DNA of 64,000 nucleotides from Gaiellales bacterium (GCA_036403155.1 DASWRM010000034.1:62001-126000); one strand, 5' to 3'. Shown: positions 34,143 through 43,938, counted from the stretch's first letter. The notes: a model not told the origin generated them from the letters alone. Numbers and translations: made by a program.

Positions 34143-34544
34143 CTAGTGGCTGCAGCCGCAGCCGGTGCCGCAGGCGGCCGCTGCCTCGGGCATCGCGTCG
34201 TCCGCCGCGACCTCGTCCTTCGCCTGGAAGGAGCTCCCGCATCCGCAGGCGGCGACGACGTTCGGGTTGTCGATCTGGAACCCGGCGCCCATCAGCCCGT
34301 CGATGTAGTCGACGCAGGATCCCTCGAGGTAGGGAAGGCTGAAGCGGTCGACGATGACGTGCACGCCGTGGTGCTCCCAGATCTCGTCGTTGTCCTCGGG
34401 GGCCGAATCGAACCCGAGCGCGTACTGGAAGCCCGAGCATCCACCGCCCTCGACCGCGACGCGCAGGGCCGTCAGGCTGGGGTCGTTCTCTGCGGCAAGC
34501 AGTTCCTTCACCTTGCCGGCCGCTCGCTCCGTGATCGTCACCAT
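34143..34544 (-). CDS. A-type iron-sulfur carrier (HesB/IscA/ErpA family)
   Basis: 133 residues. The three cluster cysteines are Cys36 (GGGCSGFQY) and Cys100 and Cys102 (ACGCGSSF). ITERAAGKVKELL is the normal start. Beyond residue 106 there is an extra tail ending in ACGTGCGCSH, adding Cys125, Cys129 and Cys131. It delivers Fe-S clusters to apo-enzymes, and the window is full of clients: NuoB, E, F, G, I and LipA. ATG 34544 has a GGAGGT 12 bases and a GGAG 4 bases upstream. It is divergent from nuoA. Confidence 0.9.
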   Translation of the reverse strand: MVTITERAAGKVKELLAAENDPSLTALRVAVEGGGCSGFQYALGFDSAPEDNDEIWEHHGVHVIVDRFSLPYLEGSCVDYIDGLMGAGFQIDNPNVVAACGCGSSFQAKDEVAADDAMPEAAAACGTGCGCSH

Positions 34545-34598
34545 CGCTCCGTCAATACCTCCTCGGGAACCGGGCAAATCACCGCCCGTGCTCCTCAT

Positions 34599-34604
34599 AT
34601 CGTA
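34599..34604 (-). promoter_or_regulatory. -10 box of a leadered promoter (hesB-like gene)
   Basis: TACGAT on the minus strand, 54 bases before ATG 34544. Confidence 0.4.
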
Positions 34605-34727
34605 GCGAAGCCGCCGGAACATGAGAAGACGGGCCTGAGAGCGCGACTTTGTGACACAGGATACCGGCTTCCCACGCGGGTTTGCGGCCATTCGCGGCGG
34701 AGATCGTCACACCCCCAACACCGGTGC

Positions 34728-34733
34728 TATAGT
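34728..34733 (+). promoter_or_regulatory. -10 box of the nuo operon, leaderless
   Basis: TATAGT, 8 bases before GTG 34742. It appears to be the only promoter for the following ~14 kb. Confidence 0.65.
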
Positions 34734-34741
34734 CGGCTCTC

Positions 34742-35104
34742 GTGCTGGGCCATTGGGCAGCCGTGCTGGTCTATGCAGCGATCGCCATGGCGATCCCGCT
34801 GTCGCTTCTCTTCGCGACGTTCGCCCTCGACACCCGCTCGAAGCGCAGCGCCGGGGACAAGCGCATCCCGTTCGAGTCCGGCGTGTCCGCGAGCGGCTTC
34901 CGCGCCCACCGTTTCACCGTGTCGTACTACCTGACCGCGATGCTGTTCATCGTGTTCGACATCGAGATCGTCTTCCTTTATCCGCTCGCCCTGCGCATGC
35001 ATGCGCTGGGGGGCTTCGGCTTCGCCGAGATGGCGGTGTTCATCCTCCTGCTGGTTGTGGCGTATGTCTACGTCTGGAAGAAGGGCGCGCTGGAATGGCG
35101 GTAA
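34742..35104 (+). CDS. nuoA: NADH-quinone oxidoreductase subunit A
   Basis: 120 residues, three transmembrane helices. The conserved loop [24 protein letters not shown] and the [10 protein letters not shown] helix with its acidic residues are family marks. Membrane-arm subunit at the junction with the quinone site. GTG start set by the leaderless promoter; it overlaps nuoB by 10 bases. Confidence 0.96.
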   Translation: MLGHWAAVLVYAAIAMAIPLSLLFATFALDTRSKRSAGDKRIPFESGVSASGFRAHRFTVSYYLTAMLFIVFDIEIVFLYPLALRMHALGGFGFAEMAVFILLLVVAYVYVWKKGALEWR

Positions 35105-35622
35105 CCCCCGTCAGCATCTCGAAGGCCGTCCGGGCGGGCGACCTGGAGCAGTACGTCATGCTGACCACGATCGAGAAGGCGATGGCCTGGACATCGTCCA
35201 ACTCGATCTGGCCGGCCGGCTTCGGGCTCGCATGCTGCGCGATCGAGATGATGTCGCTGCCCTCGCCGCGGTACGACATCGCCCGCTTCGGCTCCGAGGT
35301 GTTCCGCTCGTCCCCCCGGCAGGCCGACCTGATGATCGTGTCCGGCCGCGTCTCGCACAAGATGGCGCCGCCGCTGCGCCAGGTCTACGACCAGATGCTG
35401 CTGCCCAAGTGGGTGATGGCGATGGGGGCCTGCTCGAGCTCGGGCGGCATGTTCGCGAACTACGCGATCCTGCAGGGGGTGGACAAGATCGTCCCGGTCG
35501 ACGTCCACGTGCCCGGCTGCCCGCCGCGGCCCGAGGCGGTCGTCGACGGCCTGCTGCTGATCCAGAAGAAGATCCGCGCCGGAGTTGCGCCCGCCTACGA
35601 GCTGGAGAAGTCGAAGGCGTGA
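35095..35622 (+). CDS. nuoB: NADH-quinone oxidoreductase subunit B
   Basis: 175 residues. Holds cluster N2, the last Fe-S centre before quinone: ligands Cys47-Cys48 (ACCAIEMM), Cys112 (GACSSSGG) and Cys141 (PGCPPRPE). The R-Y-D-I-x-R-F-G motif follows. Peripheral arm, at the membrane interface. ATG 35095 lies inside nuoA. Confidence 0.97.
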   Translation: MAVTPVSISKAVRAGDLEQYVMLTTIEKAMAWTSSNSIWPAGFGLACCAIEMMSLPSPRYDIARFGSEVFRSSPRQADLMIVSGRVSHKMAPPLRQVYDQMLLPKWVMAMGACSSSGGMFANYAILQGVDKIVPVDVHVPGCPPRPEAVVDGLLLIQKKIRAGVAPAYELEKSKA

Positions 35623-36191
35623 CCGCCGAGCAGCTCGCCGCCGCCGTGGAGGGTGCCGTGCGCGGCTCCGTTCACGCGCACGAGGACGGCATCGACATGC
35701 CGACGCTGACGATCGCGCGCGAGCACGTGGTCGACGTGTGCAGGCTGCTGCGCGACGCGCACGGCAAGAACTTCCTGTCGGCGGTCTCGTCGATCGACTT
35801 CCTCAACTACGGCGACGAGGTGGCCGGATACTTCGGCACCGACCGCGGCCGCGACATCAACCGCACCGGCAGCTGGGGCACGCCCGAGACCGTGACGCCG
35901 CCCGCGAAGCGGTTCGCGGTCGTCTACCACCTCGCCCACGTGGGCGACGGGCCTCTCGACCGGGTGCGGCTGCAGCTGTTCGTCGACGACGGCGAGCCGG
36001 TTCCGAGCGTCGTGTCCGTCTGGCCGACCGCCGACTGGCACGAGCGGGAGCAGTACGACATGATGGGCATCGTCTTCGACGGCCACCCGAACCTGCGGCG
36101 GCTGATCATGCCGTCGGACTGGGACGGGCATCCCCTGCGCAAGGACTACCCCATCGGCGGCGAGCCGGTGCAGTTCACGGACGCCGTCTGA
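35619..36191 (+). CDS. nuoC: NADH-quinone oxidoreductase subunit C
   Basis: 190 residues. Contains the 30-kDa subunit signature E-R-E-x-Y-D-M-x-G-I ([21 protein letters not shown]) and the closing [11 protein letters not shown]. Structural part of the quinone-reducing module. GTG 35619 overlaps the nuoB stop (GTGA). It is not fused to nuoD, unlike enterobacterial NuoCD. Confidence 0.95.
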   Translation: MTAEQLAAAVEGAVRGSVHAHEDGIDMPTLTIAREHVVDVCRLLRDAHGKNFLSAVSSIDFLNYGDEVAGYFGTDRGRDINRTGSWGTPETVTPPAKRFAVVYHLAHVGDGPLDRVRLQLFVDDGEPVPSVVSVWPTADWHEREQYDMMGIVFDGHPNLRRLIMPSDWDGHPLRKDYPIGGEPVQFTDAV

Positions 36192-37453
36192 TGTCCGCCA
36201 CCGAGCGCCAGTCCGCCCCGGTCGTGCCGCTGTGGACGCCGGCGGTGATCCCGAGCGGCGCGCCGAGCAAGATCGACCCTCCCGAGGGCGAGGATCTGAT
36301 CACCGTCAACTTCGGCCCCAACCACCCCTCGACGCACGGGGTGCTGCGGCTGATCGTGACGCTCGACGGCGAGGTGGTCGTCGGGCTGGACGCCGACATC
36401 GGCTACGTCCACACCGGCTTCGAGAAGAACTTCGAGCAGAAGACCTACTGGAAGGGGATCCCGTACTCCCCGCGCATGGATTACCTGGCGTTCTTCGCGA
36501 ACGAGCTGGCGTATGTGGGGGCGGTCGAGCAGATGATCGACATCGAGGTGCCCGAGCGCGCGCAGTGGATCCGCACCCTGTTCGCCGAGCTGAACAGGAT
36601 CCACAGCCACCTCATCTTCCTCGGCACGAGCGGCGTCGAGCTGGGCGCCATCTCGCTCTTCTTCTACTGCCTCCGCGAGCGCGACACCGTCCTCGACCTG
36701 TTCGAGATGGTGACGGGCGTGCGCATGCACGATCGCTACCCGCAGTTCGGCGGCGTCGCCGAGGACATCCCCAAGGGCTTCCTCGCGGAGGCGAAGCGCT
36801 TCTGCCGGGAGATGCCTCAGCGGATCGACGAGTACCTCGATCTGGTCGCGGGCAACGCCGTGTGGCGGGACCGCTACCGCGGCATCGGCGTGATCGACGC
36901 CGAGACGGCGATCGCGATGGGGCTGTCGGGCCCGAACCTCCGCGCGAGCGGCGTGCCCTACGACCTGCGCCGGGCGCAGCCGTACCTGGCGTACGACAAG
37001 CTGCAGTTCGACGTGGTGGTGGGAGAGCGCGGGGACGCGTACGACCGCCTGATGTGCCGCATCAAGGAGATGTACGAGTCGGTGCGCATCATCGAGCAGT
37101 GCCTCGACGGCATGCCGCCGGGACCGGTGATGGCCGACGACCGCAAGTACGTGCTGCCGCCGCGCCACGAGCTGCACACCTCGATGGAGTCGCTGATCCA
37201 CCACTTCAAGCTCGTGACCGAGGGCTTCCGCGTCCGGCCCGGGCAGGTCTACTACCCGGTCGAGTCGCCGCGCGGCGAGTTCGCGTGCTACCTCGTCTCC
37301 GACGGCGGCACGACCCCGTGGCGCGTGCACTTCCGCGCGCCGAGCTTCGTCAGTTTGCAGTCGACGGCGATGATGGCGGTCAACCGCTACGTCGCCGACC
37401 TGATCGTCGTCGTCGCCTCGCTGGACGGCGTGATGGGGGAGGCGGACCGCTGA
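36191..37453 (+). CDS. nuoD: NADH-quinone oxidoreductase subunit D
   Basis: 420 residues of the 49-kDa subunit, related to the large subunit of NiFe hydrogenases but without nickel-binding cysteines. FGPNHPSTHGVLR carries the quinone-site His, IGYVHTGFEKNFE follows, and FRAPSFVSLQ closes the fold. Forms the quinone cavity with NuoB. Starts inside the nuoC stop (TGATG). Confidence 0.97.
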   Translation: MSATERQSAPVVPLWTPAVIPSGAPSKIDPPEGEDLITVNFGPNHPSTHGVLRLIVTLDGEVVVGLDADIGYVHTGFEKNFEQKTYWKGIPYSPRMDYLAFFANELAYVGAVEQMIDIEVPERAQWIRTLFAELNRIHSHLIFLGTSGVELGAISLFFYCLRERDTVLDLFEMVTGVRMHDRYPQFGGVAEDIPKGFLAEAKRFCREMPQRIDEYLDLVAGNAVWRDRYRGIGVIDAETAIAMGLSGPNLRASGVPYDLRRAQPYLAYDKLQFDVVVGERGDAYDRLMCRIKEMYESVRIIEQCLDGMPPGPVMADDRKYVLPPRHELHTSMESLIHHFKLVTEGFRVRPGQVYYPVESPRGEFACYLVSDGGTTPWRVHFRAPSFVSLQSTAMMAVNRYVADLIVVVASLDGVMGEADR

Positions 37454-38019
37454 TGGCCGACGCATCGAACGCCGAGACCATCGCCGGCGCTCGCCAGACG
37501 CGCCCCGACCTGCCCGCCCCGCTGCCGGTCGAGAACGACGGCCGGCCGCTGTACGACCGCATCCAGGAGGTGATCGCGCTCTATCCAGAGCGCAGGTCGG
37601 CGGTCATCCCGGCATTGCGCCTCGCACAGGAGCAGTACGGCTGGCTCTCCGAGCAGGCATTCGACGAAGTGGCGGAGGCGACCGGCTTCACGCCCGCGTT
37701 CTGCAAGAGCGTCGCGTCGTTCTACGACATGTTCCGGCTTCACCCGGCCGGCCGCTACGAGATCTGCGTCTGCACGAACATCTCGTGCGCGCTGGTCGGC
37801 GCCGCCGACACCGTTCGCGCGTTCGAGCGAGAGCTCGGGATCCACCGCGGCGAGACCAGCGAGGACGGCCTGTTCACGCTGAAGACGGTCGAGTGCTACG
37901 GCGGCTGCGGATGGGGGCCGGTCGTCTCGGTAAACGAGCGCTACCACGAGCCGTTCCCGGCCGAGCAGGTGCCGGATCTGGTCGCCCGGCTGCGGGCTGA
38001 GGCGGAGGAGGGCGCATGA
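37453..38019 (+). CDS. nuoE: NADH-quinone oxidoreductase subunit E
   Basis: 188 residues of the 24-kDa subunit. The 2Fe-2S cluster N1a ligands are C-x4-C in VCTNISC and C-x3-C in ECYGGCGWGP. An N-terminal helical part (IQEVIALYPERRSAVIPALRLAQ) precedes the thioredoxin-like domain. Coupled to nuoD (TGATG) and nuoF (ATGA). Confidence 0.96.
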   Translation: MADASNAETIAGARQTRPDLPAPLPVENDGRPLYDRIQEVIALYPERRSAVIPALRLAQEQYGWLSEQAFDEVAEATGFTPAFCKSVASFYDMFRLHPAGRYEICVCTNISCALVGAADTVRAFERELGIHRGETSEDGLFTLKTVECYGGCGWGPVVSVNERYHEPFPAEQVPDLVARLRAEAEEGA

Positions 38020-39320
38020 GCGACCGGCGCATCCTGCTCGACTTCGAGGGCGACCGCCGCGACATTGCGGAGTACGAACGACATGGCGGCTACGAGCAGC
38101 TGCGCAAGGCACTCGCGGGCGAGCCCGGCGAGGTGGTGGCGGCGGTCGACGCGTCGGGCCTGCGCGGCCGCGGCGGCGCCGGGTTTCCGACGGGCCGGAA
38201 GGCCTCGTTCCTCCCCAAGGACCGCAAGCCGGCCTACCTCTGCGTCAACGCGGACGAGTCCGAGCCGGGCACCTTCAAGGACCGCGAGATCATGCTGCGA
38301 AACCCGCACGCGCTGATCGAGGGCATCCTCGCCATGAGCTTCGGCATCGGGGCGACGTCAGCCTTCATCTACATCCGGGGCGAGTACCGCACCGAGTTCG
38401 AGGTGCTGCGCACCGCGCTCGAGCAGGCGCGGGAACGCGGCTACGTCGGCCGCAACGTGCTGGGGTCGGGCTACGACGCCACCGTCGTGCTGCACCGCGG
38501 CGCCGGCGCCTACATCTGCGGCGAGGAGACCGCCCTGCTGTCCTCGCTCGAGGGGGAGCGCGGGCAGCCGCGGTCGAAGCCGCCGTTTCCGGCGGTGGCC
38601 GGCCTGTACGCGGCACCCACGCTCGTCAACAACGTCGAGACGCTCGCCTCCGTCCCGTACATCCTGGCGATGGGCGGGGAGGCGTATGCGCAGATCGGCA
38701 CGGAGCGCTCCAAGGGCACCCGCGTGTTCTCGCTCTCGGGCAACGTCAAGCGCCCCGGCAACTACGAGCTGCCGCTGACCGCGACCCTGCGCGACCTGAT
38801 CGAGGGCCACGGCGGCGGACCGACGGAGGGCCGGACGATCAAGGCCATCGTCCCGGGCGGCTCGTCGACGCCGATCCTGACGCCGGACCAGATCGACACG
38901 CACCTGGACTACGAGTCGATCGCCGCAGCCGGATCGATGGCAGGCTCGGGTGCGATCGTCGTGATCGACGACCGCACCTGCATGGTGCAGCTCGCCCTGC
39001 GGGTGGCGGAGTTCTACCGGCACGAGAGCTGCGGCAAGTGCACGCCCTGCCGCGAGGGCACGCGCTGGGGCGTCGAGATCATCCGGCGGATCGAGATGGG
39101 CGAGGCGCGCCAGGGAGAGCTCGACCTGCTGCTGAACGTGTGCGACCGCATCCTCGGCAAGTGCCTGTGCCCGCTCGGCGACGCCATGGCCATGCCGGTG
39201 GCGAGCTACGTGACCAGGTACCGCGAGGAGTTCCAGCGCCACATCGACGAGGGCGGCTGCCCGTTCGTCGAGAACAGCCCGATCACCGGCCTGTATCACG
39301 ACGTGGAGCTGGTGCCATGA
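38016..39320 (+). CDS. nuoF: NADH-quinone oxidoreductase subunit F
   Basis: 434 residues, the NADH-binding 51-kDa subunit. NADH/FMN motifs GRGGAGFPTGRKASF and ESEPGTFKDREIM; 4Fe-4S cluster N3 ligands in ESCGKCTPCREGT plus a later Cys in GKCLCPLG. Takes electrons from NADH. Its stop overlaps the start of a 55-codon ORF (ATGA) rather than nuoG, which is unusual. Confidence 0.97.
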   Translation: MSDRRILLDFEGDRRDIAEYERHGGYEQLRKALAGEPGEVVAAVDASGLRGRGGAGFPTGRKASFLPKDRKPAYLCVNADESEPGTFKDREIMLRNPHALIEGILAMSFGIGATSAFIYIRGEYRTEFEVLRTALEQARERGYVGRNVLGSGYDATVVLHRGAGAYICGEETALLSSLEGERGQPRSKPPFPAVAGLYAAPTLVNNVETLASVPYILAMGGEAYAQIGTERSKGTRVFSLSGNVKRPGNYELPLTATLRDLIEGHGGGPTEGRTIKAIVPGGSSTPILTPDQIDTHLDYESIAAAGSMAGSGAIVVIDDRTCMVQLALRVAEFYRHESCGKCTPCREGTRWGVEIIRRIEMGEARQGELDLLLNVCDRILGKCLCPLGDAMAMPVASYVTRYREEFQRHIDEGGCPFVENSPITGLYHDVELVP

Positions 39321-39484
39321 GCGAGTTCCGCGAGGCGTTCCTCCGCGCGCGCCGCCGCATCGACGAGGGCGAGGATCCCGAGCTGGTGGTGCCCGAGGTG
39401 ATCGCCGCGGCCGAGGCGCCCGAGGAGATCCAGCTCGCCGAGCAGCTGTGGGACGACGCCGGGACCGACGAGGGCGGCGAGTAG
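39317..39484 (+). CDS. 55-residue acidic ORF between nuoF and nuoG
   Basis: ATG 39317 overlaps the nuoF stop (ATGA), and its TAG stop overlaps the GTG start of nuoG (TAGTG). The protein has a basic amphipathic start (EFREAFLRARRRIDEGED), a helix-favouring middle (ELVVPEVIAAAEAPEEIQLAEQLW) and an acidic end (DDAGTDEGGE). No Cys, no membrane helix. It matches no known complex I subunit. The two overlapping junctions and codon use like its neighbours argue that it is translated. It could be an assembly or accessory factor of the NADH module, or merely a translational relay; neither is shown. Confidence 0.65.
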   Translation: MSEFREAFLRARRRIDEGEDPELVVPEVIAAAEAPEEIQLAEQLWDDAGTDEGGE

Positions 39485-41781
39485 TGGCGACGGTCGAGAC
39501 CGAGACGGTCACGGTCACCATCAACGGGCGCGAGGCCACCGTCGCGAAGGGCCTGTCGCTGGTCGAGGCGGCCGCGGAGGCCGGGATCGAGATCCCGGTG
39601 TTCTGCTACGAACCGCGGCTGGGCGCCGCCGTCGGCGCGTGCCGGATGTGCCTGGTCGAGATCGAAGGGATGCCGAAGCTTCAGACCGCCTGCACCACAC
39701 CGGTGGCGGACGGGATGGTCGTCCAGTCGCGCTCCGACCGCGCGCGCGAGGGCCAGGACGCGGTGCTCGAGTTCCTGCTCCTGAACCACCCGCTCGACTG
39801 CCCGGTGTGCGACAAGGGCGGCGAGTGCCCGCTCCAGGACCTGACGTTCCGGTACGGGCCGGGCCGGACGCGGATGACCCTGCCGAAACGCACGAACGAC
39901 AAGCCGGTGCCGATCTCGCCGCTGATCAAGCTCGACCGCGAGCGCTGCATCCTCTGCTACCGCTGCACGCGGTTCTCGGAGGACGTCTCCGGCGACCTGC
40001 AGCTCGTCACCGAGAACCGCGGCGCCGGCTCGATCATCACCACGTTCGAGGGCCGGCCGTACGACGGCGAGTTCTCGGGAAACGTGACCGAGCTGTGCCC
40101 GGTCGGCGCGCTCACCTCGACGACCTACCGCTTCCGCGGCCGGCCGTGGGAGATCCAGAACATCCCCACCGTGTGCGGCGAGTGCCCCGTCGGCTGCAAC
40201 GTGTACGCCACCATCCGCGAGGGCCAGGTGCAGCGGGTGCTGTCGCGCAACAACCCCGCCGTGGACGACGGCTGGCTGTGCGACCGCGGGCGCTACTCGT
40301 ACCCCAGCATGCACTCCGAGGAGCGCATCGCCGCGCCGTTGATCCGGGGCGGACGCGGGCTGGAGCCGGTGACGAACGCCACGGTGCTCGACCACATCGC
40401 CGACCGCCTGCGCGCGACGCTCGAGCGCTTCGGCCCGGGCTCGGTCGCGATCGTCGCATCGGGCGACCAGACCAGCGAGGAGGCGCACCTCTGGGCGAGG
40501 ATCCACGAGGAGGCGCTGGGCGGCGGGGTCAGCGTCTGCGGGCCGGAGGGCGCGGCCGGCTGGGACGAACTCGCGCCGCAGGCGGCGTCGATCGCGGATC
40601 TCGACGAGGCGGACGTGATCGTCGTGGCGGGCGCGGTCGACCTCGTGCACCGCGCGCCCATCCTGGAGCTGCGCATCCGCCGCGCCGTGCAGCGGGGCGC
40701 TCGCATCGTGACGGTCGGTCCGGGCGCCACCCGTCTCGACACGCTGCGGGGCGCCACTCACGTGTCCGCGGCTCCCGGGACGATCCATGCGGCGCTGATG
40801 CGCGCGACGGCCGAGGGAGGCCCGCTGGCCGGCGAGCTGACCGACCGCAGCGTGCTGATCTGGAACGGCCGGATGAGCCGGCCGGTGGCCTCGGTGCTCG
40901 GCCACGTGGCCCACGCCGCCGGCTGTCGGATCCTGCCCACCCCGCAGGCGCCGAACGAGCTCGGATGTCAGGCAGCGGGCCTGGGCACGCATACGCCGGA
41001 GCAGGCGCTCGAGGCGGTCGAGGCAGGCACCGTTCGCGCGGTCGTGCTGCTCGGGGCGGACCCCGTGGGCACCTGGCCCGGCGGAGCGCGCTGGCGCGGC
41101 CTGCTCGAGCGCGCGTTCTTCGCCCTCCAGGTGACGCCGTTCCAGACCGGCTCGACCGGCTGGGCGACGACGATCGTACCGTCCGCGATGGCGCTCGAGA
41201 AGGAGGGCACGTTCACCAACCTCGAGGGGCTCGTCCAGCGGCTGCGCCCCGCGGTGCAGCCGCCGGCGGGCGTGCTCGACGGCGTCGCGCTCGCAGGCGA
41301 GCTCGGCCGCAGGCTCGGCCTCGACCTGCCCGATCAGGCGCCCACCGCCTTCCGCGACATGGCGGAGCGGCGCAGCGCCTTCGAGGGCATGTCATGGCAC
41401 GAGATCGGTGAGCGGGGGGCGCGGTCCGCCGCCCCCGCGGCCGGCGGGACGGCGCCGCCGGCGCCGCAGATCGGCGATGGCCAGCCGGGCGGGATGGTCG
41501 TCATCGGCTACCGGCAGCTGATGAGCGGGCCGGCCGTCGACCACGCGCCGGTGCTGCACTTCCAGCGGCGCGCCGGCATCGAGATGTCGCACGACGACGC
41601 ACAGCGGCTCGGCATCGCGACCGGCGACCGGGTCGAGGTGACCTACGGCGAGCAGACCCGCACGGGCGCGGCCGTCGTCCAGCGCCGGCTCCAGGCGGGC
41701 GTCGTGCGCATGGCGACCGACGTCCCCTACGTCGGCCCGGGCGACGTGCGGCCCGCGCCGCAGGAGGCCGCGGATGCCTGA
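39484..41781 (+). CDS. nuoG: NADH-quinone oxidoreductase subunit G
   Basis: 765 residues. N-terminal 2Fe-2S domain (FCYEPRLGAAVGACRMCLVE and TACTTPV), the His/Cys 4Fe-4S region (LDCPVCDKGGECPLQD), further 4Fe-4S ligands (RCILCYRCTRF, TELCPVGAL) and an extra cluster motif in CGECPVGCNVY. The rest is a molybdopterin-oxidoreductase-like domain that has lost its cofactor. A Pro/Ala-rich linker near residues 645-665 precedes the C-terminal beta-barrel. Overlaps nuoH by 8 bases. Confidence 0.95.
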   Translation: MATVETETVTVTINGREATVAKGLSLVEAAAEAGIEIPVFCYEPRLGAAVGACRMCLVEIEGMPKLQTACTTPVADGMVVQSRSDRAREGQDAVLEFLLLNHPLDCPVCDKGGECPLQDLTFRYGPGRTRMTLPKRTNDKPVPISPLIKLDRERCILCYRCTRFSEDVSGDLQLVTENRGAGSIITTFEGRPYDGEFSGNVTELCPVGALTSTTYRFRGRPWEIQNIPTVCGECPVGCNVYATIREGQVQRVLSRNNPAVDDGWLCDRGRYSYPSMHSEERIAAPLIRGGRGLEPVTNATVLDHIADRLRATLERFGPGSVAIVASGDQTSEEAHLWARIHEEALGGGVSVCGPEGAAGWDELAPQAASIADLDEADVIVVAGAVDLVHRAPILELRIRRAVQRGARIVTVGPGATRLDTLRGATHVSAAPGTIHAALMRATAEGGPLAGELTDRSVLIWNGRMSRPVASVLGHVAHAAGCRILPTPQAPNELGCQAAGLGTHTPEQALEAVEAGTVRAVVLLGADPVGTWPGGARWRGLLERAFFALQVTPFQTGSTGWATTIVPSAMALEKEGTFTNLEGLVQRLRPAVQPPAGVLDGVALAGELGRRLGLDLPDQAPTAFRDMAERRSAFEGMSWHEIGERGARSAAPAAGGTAPPAPQIGDGQPGGMVVIGYRQLMSGPAVDHAPVLHFQRRAGIEMSHDDAQRLGIATGDRVEVTYGEQTRTGAAVVQRRLQAGVVRMATDVPYVGPGDVRPAPQEAADA

Positions 41782-42769
41782 CGGCTTCATCGTCACCGCC
41801 CTCAAGTCGTTCGTCCTCGTCAACCTGGTGATGGCGACGTTCGCGATCATGACGTGGTTCGAGCGCCGGCTGATCGGCCGCTTCCAGGTGCGCTACGGCC
41901 CCAACCGGGTGGGGCCGATGGGCCTGCTTCAGCCGATCGCGGACCTCGGCAAGCTGCTGCAGAAGGAGAGCCTGATCCCGTACGGCTCGAGCCGGTTCCT
42001 GTACCTGCTGGCGCCCGTGATCTCGCTCTTCTCGTCGCTCGCCGTCTTCGCGGTCATCCCGTTCGGCGGCGAGGCCACGATCCCCGGCACCGACTTCAAG
42101 ATCTTCCTGTGGATCGCCGACCCCAACGTCGCGCTGCTGCTCGTCTTCGCCCTCGGCTCATTCTCGTTCTATGGATTCCTCGTGGGCGGCTGGTCCTCCA
42201 GCTCCAAGTACTCGCTCTACGGGTCGATGCGCGCCGTCTCCCAGCTGGTCAGCTACGAGGTGAGCCTTGCGCTGGCCGTCATCGGCGTCGTCATGATGAG
42301 CCAGACGCTGTCCCTGACCGGCATCGTCGCCGCCCAGCAGCGCGACGGGCTCTGGTACATCGTCCCCCAGTTCGTGGGCTTCATCATCTACCTGCTTGCA
42401 TCGACGGCCGAGGTGGCCCGCATCCCGTTCGACCTGCCCGAGGCCGAGGGAGAGCTGGTCGCCGGCTACCACACCGAGTACGGCGGCATGCGCTGGGCGA
42501 TGTTCCAGAACGCGGAGTACGTCGCGCTGATCGCCTTCTCCGCGCTCGCGTCGATCCTGTTCCTCGGCGGCTACGACGGCCCCGTGCTGCCGGGGCCGGT
42601 CTGGATGCTGATCAAGATGCTCGTGTTCCTGTTCCTGTCGATCTGGATCCGCTCGACGCTGCCGCGCGTCCGCTACGACCGTCTGATGACGATCGGCTGG
42701 AAGGTGCTGCTGCCGCTTGCGACCGCGAACCTGCTCGTCACCTCCGCGATCGTGGCGTACCGGGCATGA
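41774..42769 (+). CDS. nuoH: NADH-quinone oxidoreductase subunit H
   Basis: 331 residues, eight transmembrane helices. Signature loops: [28 protein letters not shown] and [30 protein letters not shown], whose acidic residues line the link from quinone site to proton channels. Membrane arm. Starts inside nuoG. Confidence 0.97.
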   Translation: MPDGFIVTALKSFVLVNLVMATFAIMTWFERRLIGRFQVRYGPNRVGPMGLLQPIADLGKLLQKESLIPYGSSRFLYLLAPVISLFSSLAVFAVIPFGGEATIPGTDFKIFLWIADPNVALLLVFALGSFSFYGFLVGGWSSSSKYSLYGSMRAVSQLVSYEVSLALAVIGVVMMSQTLSLTGIVAAQQRDGLWYIVPQFVGFIIYLLASTAEVARIPFDLPEAEGELVAGYHTEYGGMRWAMFQNAEYVALIAFSALASILFLGGYDGPVLPGPVWMLIKMLVFLFLSIWIRSTLPRVRYDRLMTIGWKVLLPLATANLLVTSAIVAYRA

Positions 42770-42779
42770 GAGGACGCTG

Positions 42780-43274
42780 ATGGCCGTCACAGACAACCTC
42801 AAGGGATTCAGCGTCACGTTCCGGCACCTGTTCCGAAAGCCGGTCACCCAGCAGTACCCGGAGTACAAGCGCCCGGTGTACCCGCGGTTCCGGGGGCGCC
42901 ACCGGCTGCACCGGCACGAGAACGGGCTGGAGAAGTGCGTCGGCTGCTCGCTGTGTGCGGCCGCCTGCCCGGCCGACTGCATCCGCGTCGTCGCGGCAGA
43001 GAACACCGCCGAGGAGCGGTACTCGGCGGGAGAGCGCTACGCGCGCATCTACGAGATCAACATGAGCCGCTGCATCTTCTGCGGCTACTGCGAGATCGCA
43101 TGCCCGTTCGACGCGATCACGCTCGGCAACGACTACGAGCTGGCGGAGATGTCGCGCGATGCGCTGGTCTACACCAAGGAGATGCTGCTCGAGCCGTCGC
43201 CCGAGCCGCGCCGCACGCCCGTCGCGCCGGTCGACCCGTATGACGTCCCGGCTCAGCTCGAGGAGACCGCGTGA
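42780..43274 (+). CDS. nuoI: NADH-quinone oxidoreductase subunit I
   Basis: 164 residues, 8Fe ferredoxin-type subunit with two full motifs: [12 protein letters not shown] and [12 protein letters not shown] (clusters N6a and N6b). An amphipathic N-terminal helix docks it to the membrane arm. GAGAGGA upstream is a likely ribosome site; ten bases separate it from nuoH. Coupled to nuoJ (GTGA). Confidence 0.97.
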   Translation: MAVTDNLKGFSVTFRHLFRKPVTQQYPEYKRPVYPRFRGRHRLHRHENGLEKCVGCSLCAAACPADCIRVVAAENTAEERYSAGERYARIYEINMSRCIFCGYCEIACPFDAITLGNDYELAEMSRDALVYTKEMLLEPSPEPRRTPVAPVDPYDVPAQLEETA

Positions 43275-43900
43275 CCTACGACGTCGCGTTCGTGGCCGCA
43301 GCCGGGCTCGCGATCGTCTCGGCGCTCGGCGTGGTGCTGTCCGGCAACCCGTTCCACTCGGCGCTGTCGCTGATCCTCAACCTGGTCTCGCTGGCGACCA
43401 TGTACCTCCTGCTCCAGGCCGACTTCCTCGCCGCCGCGCAGGTGATCGTCTACGCGGGCGCCGTGATGATCATGTTCCTGTTCGTGATCGCCTACCTGGG
43501 CGGGCGCGCGGACGAGCCGACGCGCGACGTGCCGCTCTGGCAGCTCGGCGCCGCCGTCGTGGCGGCGGGCGCGATCGTGGTCGAGATCGTGCTCGCCGTG
43601 GCCAGCGAGGCCTTCCGGCCGGCCGCCTCGGTGAGCGATCAGTTCGGCAACCCGTCCGTCATCGCCGGGGACTTCTTCGGGCGCTACCTGCTTGCGTTCG
43701 AGGCGACCTCGATCCTGCTGCTGATCGCCGCCGTCGGCGGCGTGGTGCTCGGCTCGAAGCGCCCCACCCGCCGCACGGACGAGGAGGACGACTTCCCCGT
43801 GCAGCCGGAACGGCGCGACCTCGAGCTGCAGGCCGCGGTGATCGGGGCCGAGACGCACTTCCCCGTGACCCGGCGAGCCGGTGGGAGCGACAGGGCGTGA
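43271..43900 (+). CDS. nuoJ: NADH-quinone oxidoreductase subunit J
   Basis: 209 residues with five transmembrane helices; [16 protein letters not shown] is the characteristic helix 3 with its pi-bulge. The soluble C-terminus of about 50 residues ([15 protein letters not shown] onward) is longer than in E. coli. Membrane-arm core subunit. GTG start overlapping the nuoI stop. Confidence 0.93.
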   Translation: MTYDVAFVAAAGLAIVSALGVVLSGNPFHSALSLILNLVSLATMYLLLQADFLAAAQVIVYAGAVMIMFLFVIAYLGGRADEPTRDVPLWQLGAAVVAAGAIVVEIVLAVASEAFRPAASVSDQFGNPSVIAGDFFGRYLLAFEATSILLLIAAVGGVVLGSKRPTRRTDEEDDFPVQPERRDLELQAAVIGAETHFPVTRRAGGSDRA

Positions 43901-43938
43901 CGACACCCGCGACGAACGCGGCCGGAGGCACCCGCTGA
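43897..43938 (+). CDS. 13-codon mini-ORF linking nuoJ and nuoK
   Basis: GTG 43897 overlaps the nuoJ stop and the TGA at 43936-43938 overlaps the nuoK ATG (TGATG). It would encode 13 residues. A GGAGG for nuoK lies inside it. It may serve as a ribosome relay between the two genes or be incidental. Confidence 0.25.
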   Translation: MTTPATNAAGGTR

